Assembly (NCBI GenBank): GCA_964475205.1
Contig: CAYYVQ010000086.1
Coordinates: forward strand, 1-8,131
From: CAYSRM01 sp964475205
GTDB lineage: Bacteria > Verrucomicrobiota > Kiritimatiellia > UBA8416 > CAYSRM01
Direction of reading: 5' to 3'
DNA length: 8,131 nucleotides
Below the pieces are notes generated by a model. That model saw only the letters and a program-made list of their open reading frames with translations. It was not told where the DNA came from and searched no databases. This document shows, in pieces, positions 1 through 6,587 of the stretch. The position numbers were made by a program, and so were the translations under genes. Position 1 is the stretch's first letter; each line of letters starts with the position of its first letter.

Positions 1-2
1 AT

Positions 3-158
3 CATGACCCAGTGCGTTTCAAGCTATTTTACCCACAGATTCTGCGGAAGACCCTTTCTTTTCTCTTGAAGGATCGGTCCTGGTGGAATAATCTCTCCGT
101 TTTATTGAGGAGAAGGAAATGCAAGGCAACGGCACAGGATATGATGATCGTGTATTGA
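3..158 (+). CDS. Possible 3' end of an upstream gene (partial, uncertain)
   Basis: The third forward frame is open from the left edge of the window to a TGA at 156-158, about 51 codons. The other two forward frames are interrupted at 5-7 and 67-69. The translated piece is basic and hydrophobic, with a Trp-Trp-Asn-Asn stretch and an Arg-Arg-Arg-Lys cluster, and could be the C-terminus of a membrane-associated enzyme such as a glycosyltransferase, but I do not recognise it. If real, it overlaps the start of the LarA-like gene by about 40 bases in another frame, which would allow translational coupling. An open frame of this length can arise by chance, so this is a weak call; the sequence to the left would settle it. 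Confidence 0.22.
   Translation, partial: HDPVRFKLFYPQILRKTLSFLLKDRSWWNNLSVLLRRRKCKATAQDMMIVY
108..112 (+). promoter_or_regulatory. Ribosome binding site of the LarA-like gene
   Basis: AGGAG lies six bases before the ATG at 119, inside a purine-rich run. It supports 119 as the start codon. No clear promoter is visible in 1-107: a TTGAAG at 66-71 and an AATAAT at 87-92 are only 15 bases apart, which is too short to be convincing. Confidence 0.7.
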
Positions 159-1378
159 ACGAGGGCGAAGTCGTTCAGGTGTGCGACAATGCAGTGTCGG
201 AATGGGACATCAAGGGCAAAAAGGTATTGCTGGTTATTCCAGACTCCACAAGGACCTGTCCCCTGAATATGATGTTCCGGCTTCTTTACGAAAGGATGGC
301 TCCCGAGGCAGAGGCGCTTGATTTTCTTATTGCCCTGGGCACACATCCGCCGATGAGTGAAGAGCAGATTTATGATCATGTGGGGATTACTCCCGGCGAG
401 CACCGGACAAGGTATCCGAAGGCACGTTTCTTCAACCATTTATGGAAGGATCCCGGCGCGCTTTACGAAGTGGGCACGATTCCTGAGAGCCGGATATCCG
501 AGCTTACCGACGGTTTGTTCGGGATGGATGTGATTATCACCTGCAACAGGATGATGCTTGATCATGACCTTGCGGTTATTGTCGGGCCTGTCTTCCCTCA
601 TGAAGTTGTCGGATTTTCAGGCGGCAACAAGTATTTTTTCCCCGGCATTGCCGGGCAGGAGATTATAGATTTCTTCCACTGGCTTGGCGCTGTGATAACC
701 AACCGGAAAATAATCGGGAACAAGCACACGCCGGTGAGAAAGGTGGTTGATGAAGCAGCTTCTCTTCTTCAGATTGAAAGAAAGGCCATTTGTCTTGTGG
801 TCAAGGGCGAAGAGCTTGCGGGACTTTATTATGGAAGTCCGGAGGAAGCCTGGTCGTCGGCCGCGGATCTTTCTGCCCGTATTCATATTGAATACCGGGA
901 CAGGACCTTTGACACTGTGCTTTCCTGCGCTCCGAAAATGTATGACGATATCTGGACCGGGGGCAAGTGCATGTATAAAACAGAGCCCATTGTTTCCGAC
1001 GGGGGCAAAGTGATCATTTATGCTCCGCACATAAAGGAAATTTCTCCAGTTCACGGCTGGGTACTGCATGAAATTGGCTATCATACGAGAGACTTTTTCC
1101 TGAAACAGTGGGACAAGTACAAGGGATTTCCATGGGGAGTGATAGCGCATTCCACGCATGTGAAGGGAGTCGGGACCTATGAAAACGGGGTTGAGAAACC
1201 GCGGGTGGAGGTCATTCTTGCGACCGGAATCCCGGAGGAAATCTGCCGCAAGGTGAATCTTGGATACATGGATTACAGGGAGATTGATCCGGAGTCATAT
1301 GCTGACAGGGAAGACGAAGGAATTCTGTACGTGCCGAAAGCAGGAGAAATTTTATACAGGAAGAGGCAAAGCGCCTGA
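119..1378 (+). CDS. LarA-family racemase/epimerase homologue (nickel-pincer-nucleotide enzyme family)
   Basis: A 419-residue protein of the length usual for the LarA (lactate racemase) family, cytoplasmic, with no signal peptide. Visible family motifs are a DSTR motif (Asp42, Arg45), a GTHPP motif with His76, and PHEVVGFSGGNK with His161 and Lys171. Lys171 matches the lysine that carries the nickel-pincer nucleotide in Lactobacillus plantarum LarA. His187 follows at the expected spacing, and a late LATGIPEE..NLGYMD segment (368-385) is also typical. Known family members racemise or epimerise 2-hydroxyacids by a hydride transfer through the nickel cofactor. Substrate here is not assignable: the segment around Lys283 (TGGKCMYKTEP) differs from the lactate enzyme's QAVK-type stretch, with Thr280 where I expect Gln. 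The cofactor genes larB, larC and larE are not in the window. It is followed 42 bases later by gnd, suggesting co-transcription with sugar-phosphate metabolism. Family membership is secure; lactate racemase activity is not. Confidence 0.85.
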   Translation: MQGNGTGYDDRVLNEGEVVQVCDNAVSEWDIKGKKVLLVIPDSTRTCPLNMMFRLLYERMAPEAEALDFLIALGTHPPMSEEQIYDHVGITPGEHRTRYPKARFFNHLWKDPGALYEVGTIPESRISELTDGLFGMDVIITCNRMMLDHDLAVIVGPVFPHEVVGFSGGNKYFFPGIAGQEIIDFFHWLGAVITNRKIIGNKHTPVRKVVDEAASLLQIERKAICLVVKGEELAGLYYGSPEEAWSSAADLSARIHIEYRDRTFDTVLSCAPKMYDDIWTGGKCMYKTEPIVSDGGKVIIYAPHIKEISPVHGWVLHEIGYHTRDFFLKQWDKYKGFPWGVIAHSTHVKGVGTYENGVEKPRVEVILATGIPEEICRKVNLGYMDYREIDPESYADREDEGILYVPKAGEILYRKRQSA

Positions 1379-1406
1379 AAACGGCGTGAACCATTGACAA
1401 ACAAAA

Positions 1407-1412
1407 AAGGAG
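1407..1412 (+). promoter_or_regulatory. Ribosome binding site that fixes the gnd start
   Basis: AAGGAG lies eight bases before the ATG at 1421. A TTG at 1394 would extend the same frame by nine codons, but it has no Shine-Dalgarno and would add a lysine-rich tail before the conserved Rossmann start, so 1421 is the better start. Confidence 0.8.
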
Positions 1413-1420
1413 AAAAGCAG

Positions 1421-2878
1421 ATGAGCGACAAAGCAAAGATTGGTGTAGTTGGACTTGCGGTAATGGGCGAGAACCTGATTCTTAACATGGAAAGCAAAGG
1501 ATTTACGGTTGCCTGTTATAACCGGACTGTGAGCAAGGTTGACAATTTTGTTGAAGGAAGGGCCAGGGGCAAAAAGATTATCGGTTGCCGCAGCGTGGAG
1601 GAGTTTGTATCGAACCTTGAAAAACCCAGGCGCATAATGCTTATGGTCAAGGCCGGCAAGCCGGTGGACGCTTTTATTGAACAGGTTCTGCCTCATCTTG
1701 AAGAAGGTGACATTGTTATTGACGGGGGCAACAGTCATTTTCCCGACACTATACGCAGAACGAAGTATCTGGAAGAGAAGGGGCTGCAATATATAGGAAC
1801 CGGCGTTTCCGGGGGCGAGGAAGGCGCGTTGAAGGGTCCTTCCATTATGCCTGGCGGAAGTTCTGATGCGTGGCCGCATGTGAAGGAAATTTTCCAGTCT
1901 GTTGCCGCCAAGGCTCCGGACGGTACTCCTTGTTGCCAGTGGCTCGGACCTGACGGCGCCGGTCATTTTGTCAAGATGACTCATAACGGGATTGAATACG
2001 GCGATATGCAGCTCATTTGCGAGGCTTACCAGCTTATGTCCAAGGGTCTGGGCATGAGCGCTGCCGAGATGCACGAGGTCTTTGAGGATTGGAACCAGGG
2101 CGATCTGGACTCCTACCTTATAGAGATCACTTCGGAGATACTTTCCAAGACCGACCCGGAGACCGGGAAGCCCATGGTGGATCTTATCCTGGACACGGCC
2201 GGGCAGAAGGGCACCGGTAAATGGACTTCCCAGGCTGGTCTGGATATGGGCGTTGGAATTCCGCAGATTGCTGAAGCGGTCTTTGCGCGGTGTCTTTCCG
2301 CGATCAAGGAAGAGCGTGTAGCCGCGTCGGAAGTTCTTACCGGTCCTGACAAAAAGTTCTCCGGCGATAGGGATGTTTTTATCAAGGAACTCCGCCAGGC
2401 GGTATATGCAGCTAAAATATGTTCTTATGCGCAAGGTTTTCAGCTTATGAGGGCCGCAGCCGCTGAATACGGCTGGGATCTCAATTATGGCGATATTGCG
2501 CTGATGTGGAGAGCCGGTTGTATCATCAGGGCAAGGTTCCTGGACAAGATCAAGGCTGCTTTTGACAAGAACATGGAATTGCCCAACTTGCTCTTGGACG
2601 ATTATTTCAAGGAAGTAATTGACAATTCGCAGGCAGCCTGGAGGAATGTCGTTAGCGCAGCCATAGAAATGGGCATACCGGTTCCCGCTATGGGCACCGC
2701 GCTGAACTACTATGATTCGTACCGGTGCGCAAGGCTCCCTGCCAACCTGTTGCAGGCTCAGCGGGATTATTTCGGGGCGCACACCTATGAACGGCTGGAC
2801 AAGCCGCGCGGCGAGTTTTTCCATACCGATTGGACCGGCCGTGGCGGCAAGACTTCGGCTTCAACTTACAGTGTGTAG
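1421..2878 (+). CDS. gnd: 6-phosphogluconate dehydrogenase, decarboxylating (NADP-type)
   Basis: Converts 6-phosphogluconate to ribulose 5-phosphate and CO2 with reduction of NADP+, in the oxidative pentose phosphate pathway; cytoplasmic, normally a homodimer. The 485-residue product has the full-length form of the family. The N-terminal Rossmann fold shows GLAVMGENL (11-19) and Asn34-Arg35-Thr36, where Arg and Thr bind the 2'-phosphate of NADP. Then come GGNSHFPDT (102-110), GVSGGEEGALKGPSIMPGG (128-146), and the catalytic HFVKMTHNGIEYGDM block (182-196) with Lys185 and Glu192. The all-helical domain includes GQKGTGKWTS (261-270), and the C-terminal tail carries Arg448 and His454 (QRDYFGAH), which reach into the partner's active site, ending in a HTDWTG segment. 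Nothing is missing. Glucose-6-phosphate dehydrogenase and 6-phosphogluconolactonase are not in the window. The PPi-phosphofructokinase gene follows after 82 bases. Very secure assignment. Confidence 0.97.
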   Translation: MSDKAKIGVVGLAVMGENLILNMESKGFTVACYNRTVSKVDNFVEGRARGKKIIGCRSVEEFVSNLEKPRRIMLMVKAGKPVDAFIEQVLPHLEEGDIVIDGGNSHFPDTIRRTKYLEEKGLQYIGTGVSGGEEGALKGPSIMPGGSSDAWPHVKEIFQSVAAKAPDGTPCCQWLGPDGAGHFVKMTHNGIEYGDMQLICEAYQLMSKGLGMSAAEMHEVFEDWNQGDLDSYLIEITSEILSKTDPETGKPMVDLILDTAGQKGTGKWTSQAGLDMGVGIPQIAEAVFARCLSAIKEERVAASEVLTGPDKKFSGDRDVFIKELRQAVYAAKICSYAQGFQLMRAAAAEYGWDLNYGDIALMWRAGCIIRARFLDKIKAAFDKNMELPNLLLDDYFKEVIDNSQAAWRNVVSAAIEMGIPVPAMGTALNYYDSYRCARLPANLLQAQRDYFGAHTYERLDKPRGEFFHTDWTGRGGKTSASTYSV

Positions 2879-2899
2879 CGGATGGAGTCGGCGGCTTCG

Positions 2900-2921
2900 G
2901 GCGCGGACTTGAGTTCGCGCC
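2900..2921 (+). other. Stable hairpin between gnd and the phosphofructokinase gene
   Basis: A 9-base-pair stem (GGCGCGGAC at 2900-2908 with GTTCGCGCC at 2913-2921, one G-U pair) closes a four-base loop (TTGA). It begins 22 bases after the gnd stop. No uridine run follows (ATTGATTTG), so it is a poor intrinsic terminator. It could protect the upstream message from 3' decay or attenuate read-through, which would tune gnd against the next gene. The structure is read directly; its role is inferred. Confidence 0.4.
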
Positions 2922-2949
2922 ATTGATTTGAGGATTATTCAGGCGTATC

Positions 2950-2955
2950 AGGAGG
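2950..2955 (+). promoter_or_regulatory. Ribosome binding site that fixes the phosphofructokinase start
   Basis: A perfect AGGAGG lies five bases before the ATG at 2961. A TTG at 2928 extends the same frame by 11 codons, but the Shine-Dalgarno then falls inside the coding region and the added residues are not part of the phosphofructokinase fold. Confidence 0.85.
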
Positions 2956-2960
2956 AATAT

Positions 2961-4244
2961 ATGGCTAAGAATGTTGTTGTGGCTCAGTCGGGCGGACCCT
3001 CCCCGGTGATAAACAATTCTCTCAGGGGGGTAATAGACGGGTGTATGGAATTGTCCGGCTTCGGCCAGGTTTTCGGCGGCTGGCACGGCATTGAAGGTGT
3101 GCTCAAGGAAGAGCTGGTGAATCTTTCCGCCCAGAAGCCGGAGGAGCTCAAGCTTCTTTCGGTGACACCGGCTGCCGGATTTATAGGGACATGCCGTTAC
3201 AAGCTGAAAGAGCAGCAGGAAGAGGATTTCGAGCGGGTTGTTGAAGTGTTCAAAGCGCATGATATCGGCTATTTTTTCTATATCGGCGGCAACGATTCGA
3301 TGGACACTGCCAACAAGATAAGCATGGTTGCAAAAGAAAAAGGTCTTGATCTTGTGGCAACCGGAGTGCCCAAGACCATTGACAACGATGTGGGCGATTC
3401 TGAATTCAAGCTGATTGACCACACTCCCGGCTATGGTTCGGTGGCGAGGTACTGGGCATATGCTATCCAGAATGCGAATGAGGAAAACATGGGTTCATGC
3501 CCTGCCGATCCGGTGCTGGTGACCCAGATCATGGGCAGGAAGATCGGGTTCATCACTGCAGCAGCCAGGCTGGCCGACCCTGATCGCAAGATGCCGCTTC
3601 AGATCTATATGCCGGAATCGGGGCTGACGCTTGAGCAGCTTGCCGATAATGTAAACGACGCACTGAAAAACAGCGGGCGTTGCGTAGTGGCGCTGAGCGA
3701 AGGCTTTGATGTTGGCGACATCGGAGAGCGCAGGGACGCCTTTGGACATGTGGAATTCAGTTCCAGCGATATAAGCGCTCAGCAGGCTGTTGTGACCTAT
3801 TTGAACAACAAGGGTCTGGCCGCGCGGGGCGCTGCCCGCGGGCAGGTTGCCGGCACCGATCAGCGCGACACCACGGCTTTCGCGTCCGTGGTTGACATGG
3901 AAGAAGCTTATTCCGTGGGGCGCCATGCCGTTGAAATAGCCGGCCGCGACGGAAACGGCTGGATGTCCACCATTCTCAGGAAGCCCGGTGAAGATTACGA
4001 GGTATACTACGATAAAACCCCTCTGGAGAAAGTTGCCAACAGTGAGCGGACATTTCCCGTCAACTGGCTTTCAGAAAGCAAGGTGGATGTCACCGATGAA
4101 TTCGTGAAATATGCGAGGCCGCTGATCGGGGAGGGCTGGCCGGATATTCCCATTGAAAACGGCTTGCAGAGATTCGCAAGACTTTCGCCTGTTTTTGCAG
4201 AAAAGAAATGCAGGGAATATCTTCCGCAGGCCTACAGGAAATAA
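2961..4244 (+). CDS. pfp: Pyrophosphate-dependent 6-phosphofructokinase (PPi:fructose-6-phosphate 1-phosphotransferase)
   Basis: Phosphorylates fructose 6-phosphate to fructose 1,6-bisphosphate using pyrophosphate, a reversible step usable in glycolysis and gluconeogenesis; cytoplasmic. The product is 427 residues, longer than the roughly 320 of bacterial ATP-PFK and in the range of PPi-using members of the PfkA family. The N-terminus has the phosphate-binding GGPSPVIN (11-18). The donor-site motif is GGNDS (109-113), where ATP enzymes have GGDGS; the Asp in place of the second Gly is the residue known to block ATP and favour PPi. PKTIDND (137-143) contains the catalytic Asp and the Lys characteristic of PPi enzymes. 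MGRKIGF (191-197) forms part of the fructose 6-phosphate site. RGQVAGTDQRDT follows in the C-terminal half. The first motif Asp is Asn here (GGND instead of GGDD), so donor preference is inferred and not proved. It lies 82 bases after gnd. Family assignment is very secure; PPi use is likely. Confidence 0.9.
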   Translation: MAKNVVVAQSGGPSPVINNSLRGVIDGCMELSGFGQVFGGWHGIEGVLKEELVNLSAQKPEELKLLSVTPAAGFIGTCRYKLKEQQEEDFERVVEVFKAHDIGYFFYIGGNDSMDTANKISMVAKEKGLDLVATGVPKTIDNDVGDSEFKLIDHTPGYGSVARYWAYAIQNANEENMGSCPADPVLVTQIMGRKIGFITAAARLADPDRKMPLQIYMPESGLTLEQLADNVNDALKNSGRCVVALSEGFDVGDIGERRDAFGHVEFSSSDISAQQAVVTYLNNKGLAARGAARGQVAGTDQRDTTAFASVVDMEEAYSVGRHAVEIAGRDGNGWMSTILRKPGEDYEVYYDKTPLEKVANSERTFPVNWLSESKVDVTDEFVKYARPLIGEGWPDIPIENGLQRFARLSPVFAEKKCREYLPQAYRK

Positions 4245-4247
4245 GGC

Positions 4248-4273
4248 AAACCCGGCCCGGACCCTGGGGTTTT
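4248..4273 (+). terminator. Weak terminator-like hairpin after the phosphofructokinase gene
   Basis: AAACCC (4248-4253) can pair with GGGTTT (4267-4272) around a GC-rich centre that can form one or two further pairs, and the 3' arm runs into TTTT (4270-4273). It starts four bases after the TAA. The stem is short and the uridine run is mostly consumed by pairing, so termination would be partial at best. Confidence 0.3.
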
Positions 4274-4286
4274 GATATCTGCATTA

Positions 4287-4315
4287 TTGAGTAACTTTGG
4301 TCAATAGTGTAGAGT
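4287..4315 (+). promoter_or_regulatory. Possible sigma-70-type promoter for the lipoprotein gene
   Basis: TTGAGT (4287-4292) and TAGAGT (4310-4315) each match four of six consensus positions and are exactly 17 bases apart. A transcript starting near 4322 would leave a leader of about 25 bases before the ATG at 4347. The location, after a weak terminator and before a functional change between genes, fits. The matches are weak and the call is tentative. Confidence 0.3.
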
Positions 4316-4335
4316 TTGGATGTTTTCAACAGACC

Positions 4336-4341
4336 AAGGGG
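4336..4341 (+). promoter_or_regulatory. Ribosome binding site that fixes the lipoprotein start
   Basis: AAGGGG lies five bases before the ATG at 4347. An in-frame ATG at 4320 has no Shine-Dalgarno and would put nine extra residues, including an acidic one, before the signal peptide, so 4347 is preferred. Confidence 0.65.
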
Positions 4342-4346
4342 TTATT

Positions 4347-5294
4347 ATGCAACTTCTGAGACGTGGTTCACGCCTGATATTTGCCGTCTCCGCAGCTTTG
4401 TTTTTTACCGGCTGTGCCGCGCGCATGGTTGGTTCGGTTAAACCATTGCCGCCTGAGGCGATCCCGCCGGTTATAGCTGTGAGTTCGTTTGAGAACAGGT
4501 CGGGATTCACAGGCCAGTGGAAGCTTGGTTCCGGAATGGCCGATCTGCTGGTTTCCGAGCTTGTTGCCAGCCGCAATTTTGTGGTTGTGGAGCGCAAGCA
4601 TCTTGCTTCGATAGTTCGCGAGCTGCAGCTTCAGAGGAGTGAGGGTTTTCGCGATGAAGGCAAAGTTGACACCGGGCGTTTGAAGAATGCCGAGTACCTT
4701 GTAAGAGGGGTGATCAACGATTTTTCTCAGGTTGGCGGCGGTTCTTTTGCCATAGCTGTCAGGACCTTTCTTTTCGGGGGCAGGGGATACAAGGCCCGGG
4801 TGGCTTTAACCCTTACCATAGTGGATGTTGAAAGCGGGGAGATCGTTGACTCCGTGCAATGCGCCGGCATAGCCAAGGCGAGGCAAGCTTACGCAAAGGG
4901 AGAGTACAAGAATGTTGCGTTTGGCGGCGATGCCTTTTTCAGGACGCCCCTTGGAATAGCCACCGCCAACGCGATACGCAGGGGCGTACGCGGCATAGTT
5001 CATAAAGCGCCGAAAAATTACTGGACACCCATGGTTTGCGCGCTTGGCGCAGGGGGAGCGGTAATAATCAACGGGGGCAGCGATCGGGGGTTGCAGAAGG
5101 GCAAAATGTTTGAAGTCAGGGAAAAGGGAACTGCTGTGACCGATCCGGGGACCGGAGATGTGCTCTCGGTGATCCCCGGCCGGAAGATTGCGGTGGTCAG
5201 AGTCAAGACAGTGAAAAACAATGTGTCGTATTGCGAGACGGTAGAAGGCGGCGACATCAAGAGGGGACAGCTTTTGAAGGAGTTGCGGCAATAG
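4347..5294 (+). CDS. CsgG-family outer-membrane lipoprotein with a FlgT-C-like C-terminal segment
   Basis: A 315-residue exported lipoprotein. The N-terminus is a classic lipoprotein signal: Arg-Arg at 5-6, a hydrophobic core (10-20), and a lipobox FFTGC with the lipidated Cys23. Ala at +2 predicts outer-membrane delivery in a Gram-negative cell. Residues about 42-218 match the CsgG/LpoB-type fold: a first strand (VIAVSSFEN), a helix with MADLLVSELV, the strand FVVVER followed by a helix, AEYLVRGVI, and a strand LTLTIVDVESGEIV before a final helix. CsgG itself is the curli secretion pore; many relatives are envelope-assembly accessory proteins, and nothing here proves a pore. Residues about 240-312 (INGGSDRGLQKGKMFEV, then TDPGTGDVL, then IAVVRV) resemble the FlgT C-terminal domain of flagellar outer-membrane proteins. 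No curli or flagellar genes are visible nearby. The kinase gene follows after 82 bases. Lipoprotein and CsgG relation are well supported; function is unknown. Confidence 0.82.
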   Translation: MQLLRRGSRLIFAVSAALFFTGCAARMVGSVKPLPPEAIPPVIAVSSFENRSGFTGQWKLGSGMADLLVSELVASRNFVVVERKHLASIVRELQLQRSEGFRDEGKVDTGRLKNAEYLVRGVINDFSQVGGGSFAIAVRTFLFGGRGYKARVALTLTIVDVESGEIVDSVQCAGIAKARQAYAKGEYKNVAFGGDAFFRTPLGIATANAIRRGVRGIVHKAPKNYWTPMVCALGAGGAVIINGGSDRGLQKGKMFEVREKGTAVTDPGTGDVLSVIPGRKIAVVRVKTVKNNVSYCETVEGGDIKRGQLLKELRQ

Positions 5295-5297
5295 CGG

Positions 5298-5349
5298 GCG
5301 CTTTGCAGGATGATTGCTTTAGCGCGGGTTGCCGTGTTCGGCGGGGGGG
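5298..5349 (+). other. Hairpin-rich spacer with a seven-G run before the kinase gene
   Basis: In the 82-base gap, GCGCT (5298-5302) can pair with AGCGC (5321-5325), with an inner GCA/TGC pairing. GCCG-TGTT-CGGC (5331-5342) forms a second small hairpin, directly followed by seven consecutive G (5343-5349). No uridine run follows closely, so this is not a good terminator. It may limit translation or transcription of the downstream kinase. The structures are short and could be coincidental. Confidence 0.25.
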
Positions 5350-5376
5350 TCGGAAGATTTTTGATGATACAGATTC

Positions 5377-6576
5377 ATGAAAGCTGAGTTTCTAGACAAA
5401 CTGATTGAACGGATTGACCGGCTTGATCCTGAAAACCTGCAATCGCACTTTCTCCGGCTTGCCCAGGAACGCGGTTTACTGGATACTATTTTCGAGTCGA
5501 TCCAGGAAGGGGTCATAGTTGTAGACGGCGAGGGGCTGATTCAGTACGTCAATCGCGCCGTGGAAAGACTTATGGGTTTTTCTTTGAAATCAGCCCAGGG
5601 TAAGAAGGTATCCAGGTACCTGCGTGAAGTTGACTGGCGCAGGATCATGGCGCTTGATACCGACGAATGGTCACGAATACTGAGCCATGAGATAGAGATC
5701 AACTATCCTGAGCACCGCATACTGAATTTCTATGTTGTTCCCTTGTCTTCCTGCCAGGGCGCCGGCCAGGAAGAAGGAGTTGTTGTTATTCTGCGCGATG
5801 TCACCAACGAACGCGAGCAGGAAGCAGACCTGCTTGAATCGGAGCGGTTGAACGCTGTTAAGCTGCTTGCTGCCGGGGTAGCCCATGAAATAGGCAATCC
5901 TCTTAATGCGCTCAATATACATCTGCAGCTTTTGCAGAGAGAAGTTAAGAAATTGCCGGAGGAGCAGAAAGACACCCTGTCCGACCTTGTTGATGTCGCA
6001 AAGAACGAGGTTTCCAGGCTTGACCTGATTATAACCCAGTTCCTGCGCGCGATACGGCCCAAGGAGCCGGATTTCCAGATTTCCGGCGTGGACAAGCTTC
6101 TGGAGGAGGTTCTGACGCTGTTGACCCAGGAAATGGAGAATCGCCGGATTAAAGTTGAAGTTGAAAAGCCCGAAAAAATTCCCAGGATAAAGGTTGATCA
6201 GAACCAGATTAAACAGGCGTTCTTCAACATTATAAAAAACGGGTTTCAGGCAATGCCTGATGGCGGCCGGTTGAAGATAAATGTGTCGGTGGCTGATAAT
6301 TCTGTAGTTTTTGCGTTCAGAGATACCGGTAAGGGGATAAACGCCGAGGACATGTCGCGGATATTTGAGCCTTACTATACCAACAAGTCAGGCGGATCGG
6401 GCTTGGGATTGATGATTGTTCAGCGTATAATCCAGGATCATGGCGGGCAGATAGAAGTGGCCAGCAAGAAAGGCGAGGGCACTGTTTTTACGGTGTATCT
6501 GCCCCTGGCCGAGCGGCGCGTCAGGTTGCTTAAGCCTCCGCGCGAAGACAACCATGACCGGATGGAAACGGAGTGA
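5377..6576 (+). CDS. Soluble PAS-domain sensor histidine kinase, NtrB-like
   Basis: The 399-residue kinase has no signal peptide or membrane segment, so it should sense a cytoplasmic signal or partner protein. A short helical N-terminus (1-35) leads into a PAS domain (about 36-145; IQEGVIVVDGEGLIQYVNRA at 42-61). A HisKA dimerisation domain carries the H-box GVAHEIGNPLNAL with phospho-acceptor His170. The HATPase domain has an N-box (FNIIKNGFQAM, Asn288), G1 box DTGKGI (316-321), F box IFEPYYTNK (329-337) and G2 box GGSGLGL (339-345), all intact. It should autophosphorylate His170 and pass the phosphate to Asp60 of the regulator encoded 11 bases downstream. The start at 5377 is the only plausible ATG, since an in-frame TGA lies at 5365-5367, but it lacks a clear Shine-Dalgarno; expression may be low or depend on coupling with the upstream lipoprotein gene. 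Its signal is unknown. Confidence 0.93.
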   Translation: MKAEFLDKLIERIDRLDPENLQSHFLRLAQERGLLDTIFESIQEGVIVVDGEGLIQYVNRAVERLMGFSLKSAQGKKVSRYLREVDWRRIMALDTDEWSRILSHEIEINYPEHRILNFYVVPLSSCQGAGQEEGVVVILRDVTNEREQEADLLESERLNAVKLLAAGVAHEIGNPLNALNIHLQLLQREVKKLPEEQKDTLSDLVDVAKNEVSRLDLIITQFLRAIRPKEPDFQISGVDKLLEEVLTLLTQEMENRRIKVEVEKPEKIPRIKVDQNQIKQAFFNIIKNGFQAMPDGGRLKINVSVADNSVVFAFRDTGKGINAEDMSRIFEPYYTNKSGGSGLGLMIVQRIIQDHGGQIEVASKKGEGTVFTVYLPLAERRVRLLKPPREDNHDRMETE

Positions 6577-6587
6577 CTTGATCGGAT

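Noticed and set aside
617..1159. Long open frame on the minus strand inside the LarA-like gene
   Set aside because: It is the antisense of a well-supported conserved gene, and its translation shows no recognisable domain.
1394..1399. Perfect TTGACA -35 box just upstream of gnd
   Set aside because: A -10 element at 16-18 bases would fall across the gnd start codon and no TATAAT-like sequence is there; the transcript would start inside the gene. Probably coincidence.
1352..2824. Minus-strand open frame of about 490 codons covering gnd
   Set aside because: It is a shadow of gnd created by codon composition; the forward protein carries every catalytic motif of 6-phosphogluconate dehydrogenase.
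3082..3100. TGGCACGG, resembling a sigma-54 -24 element
   Set aside because: It lies inside the phosphofructokinase coding region and has no TTGC at the required spacing.
4266..4283. GGGG...TGCA near the lipoprotein gene as a possible -24/-12 promoter
   Set aside because: GG and GC are separated by 11 bases where 10 is required, and the remaining consensus positions do not match.
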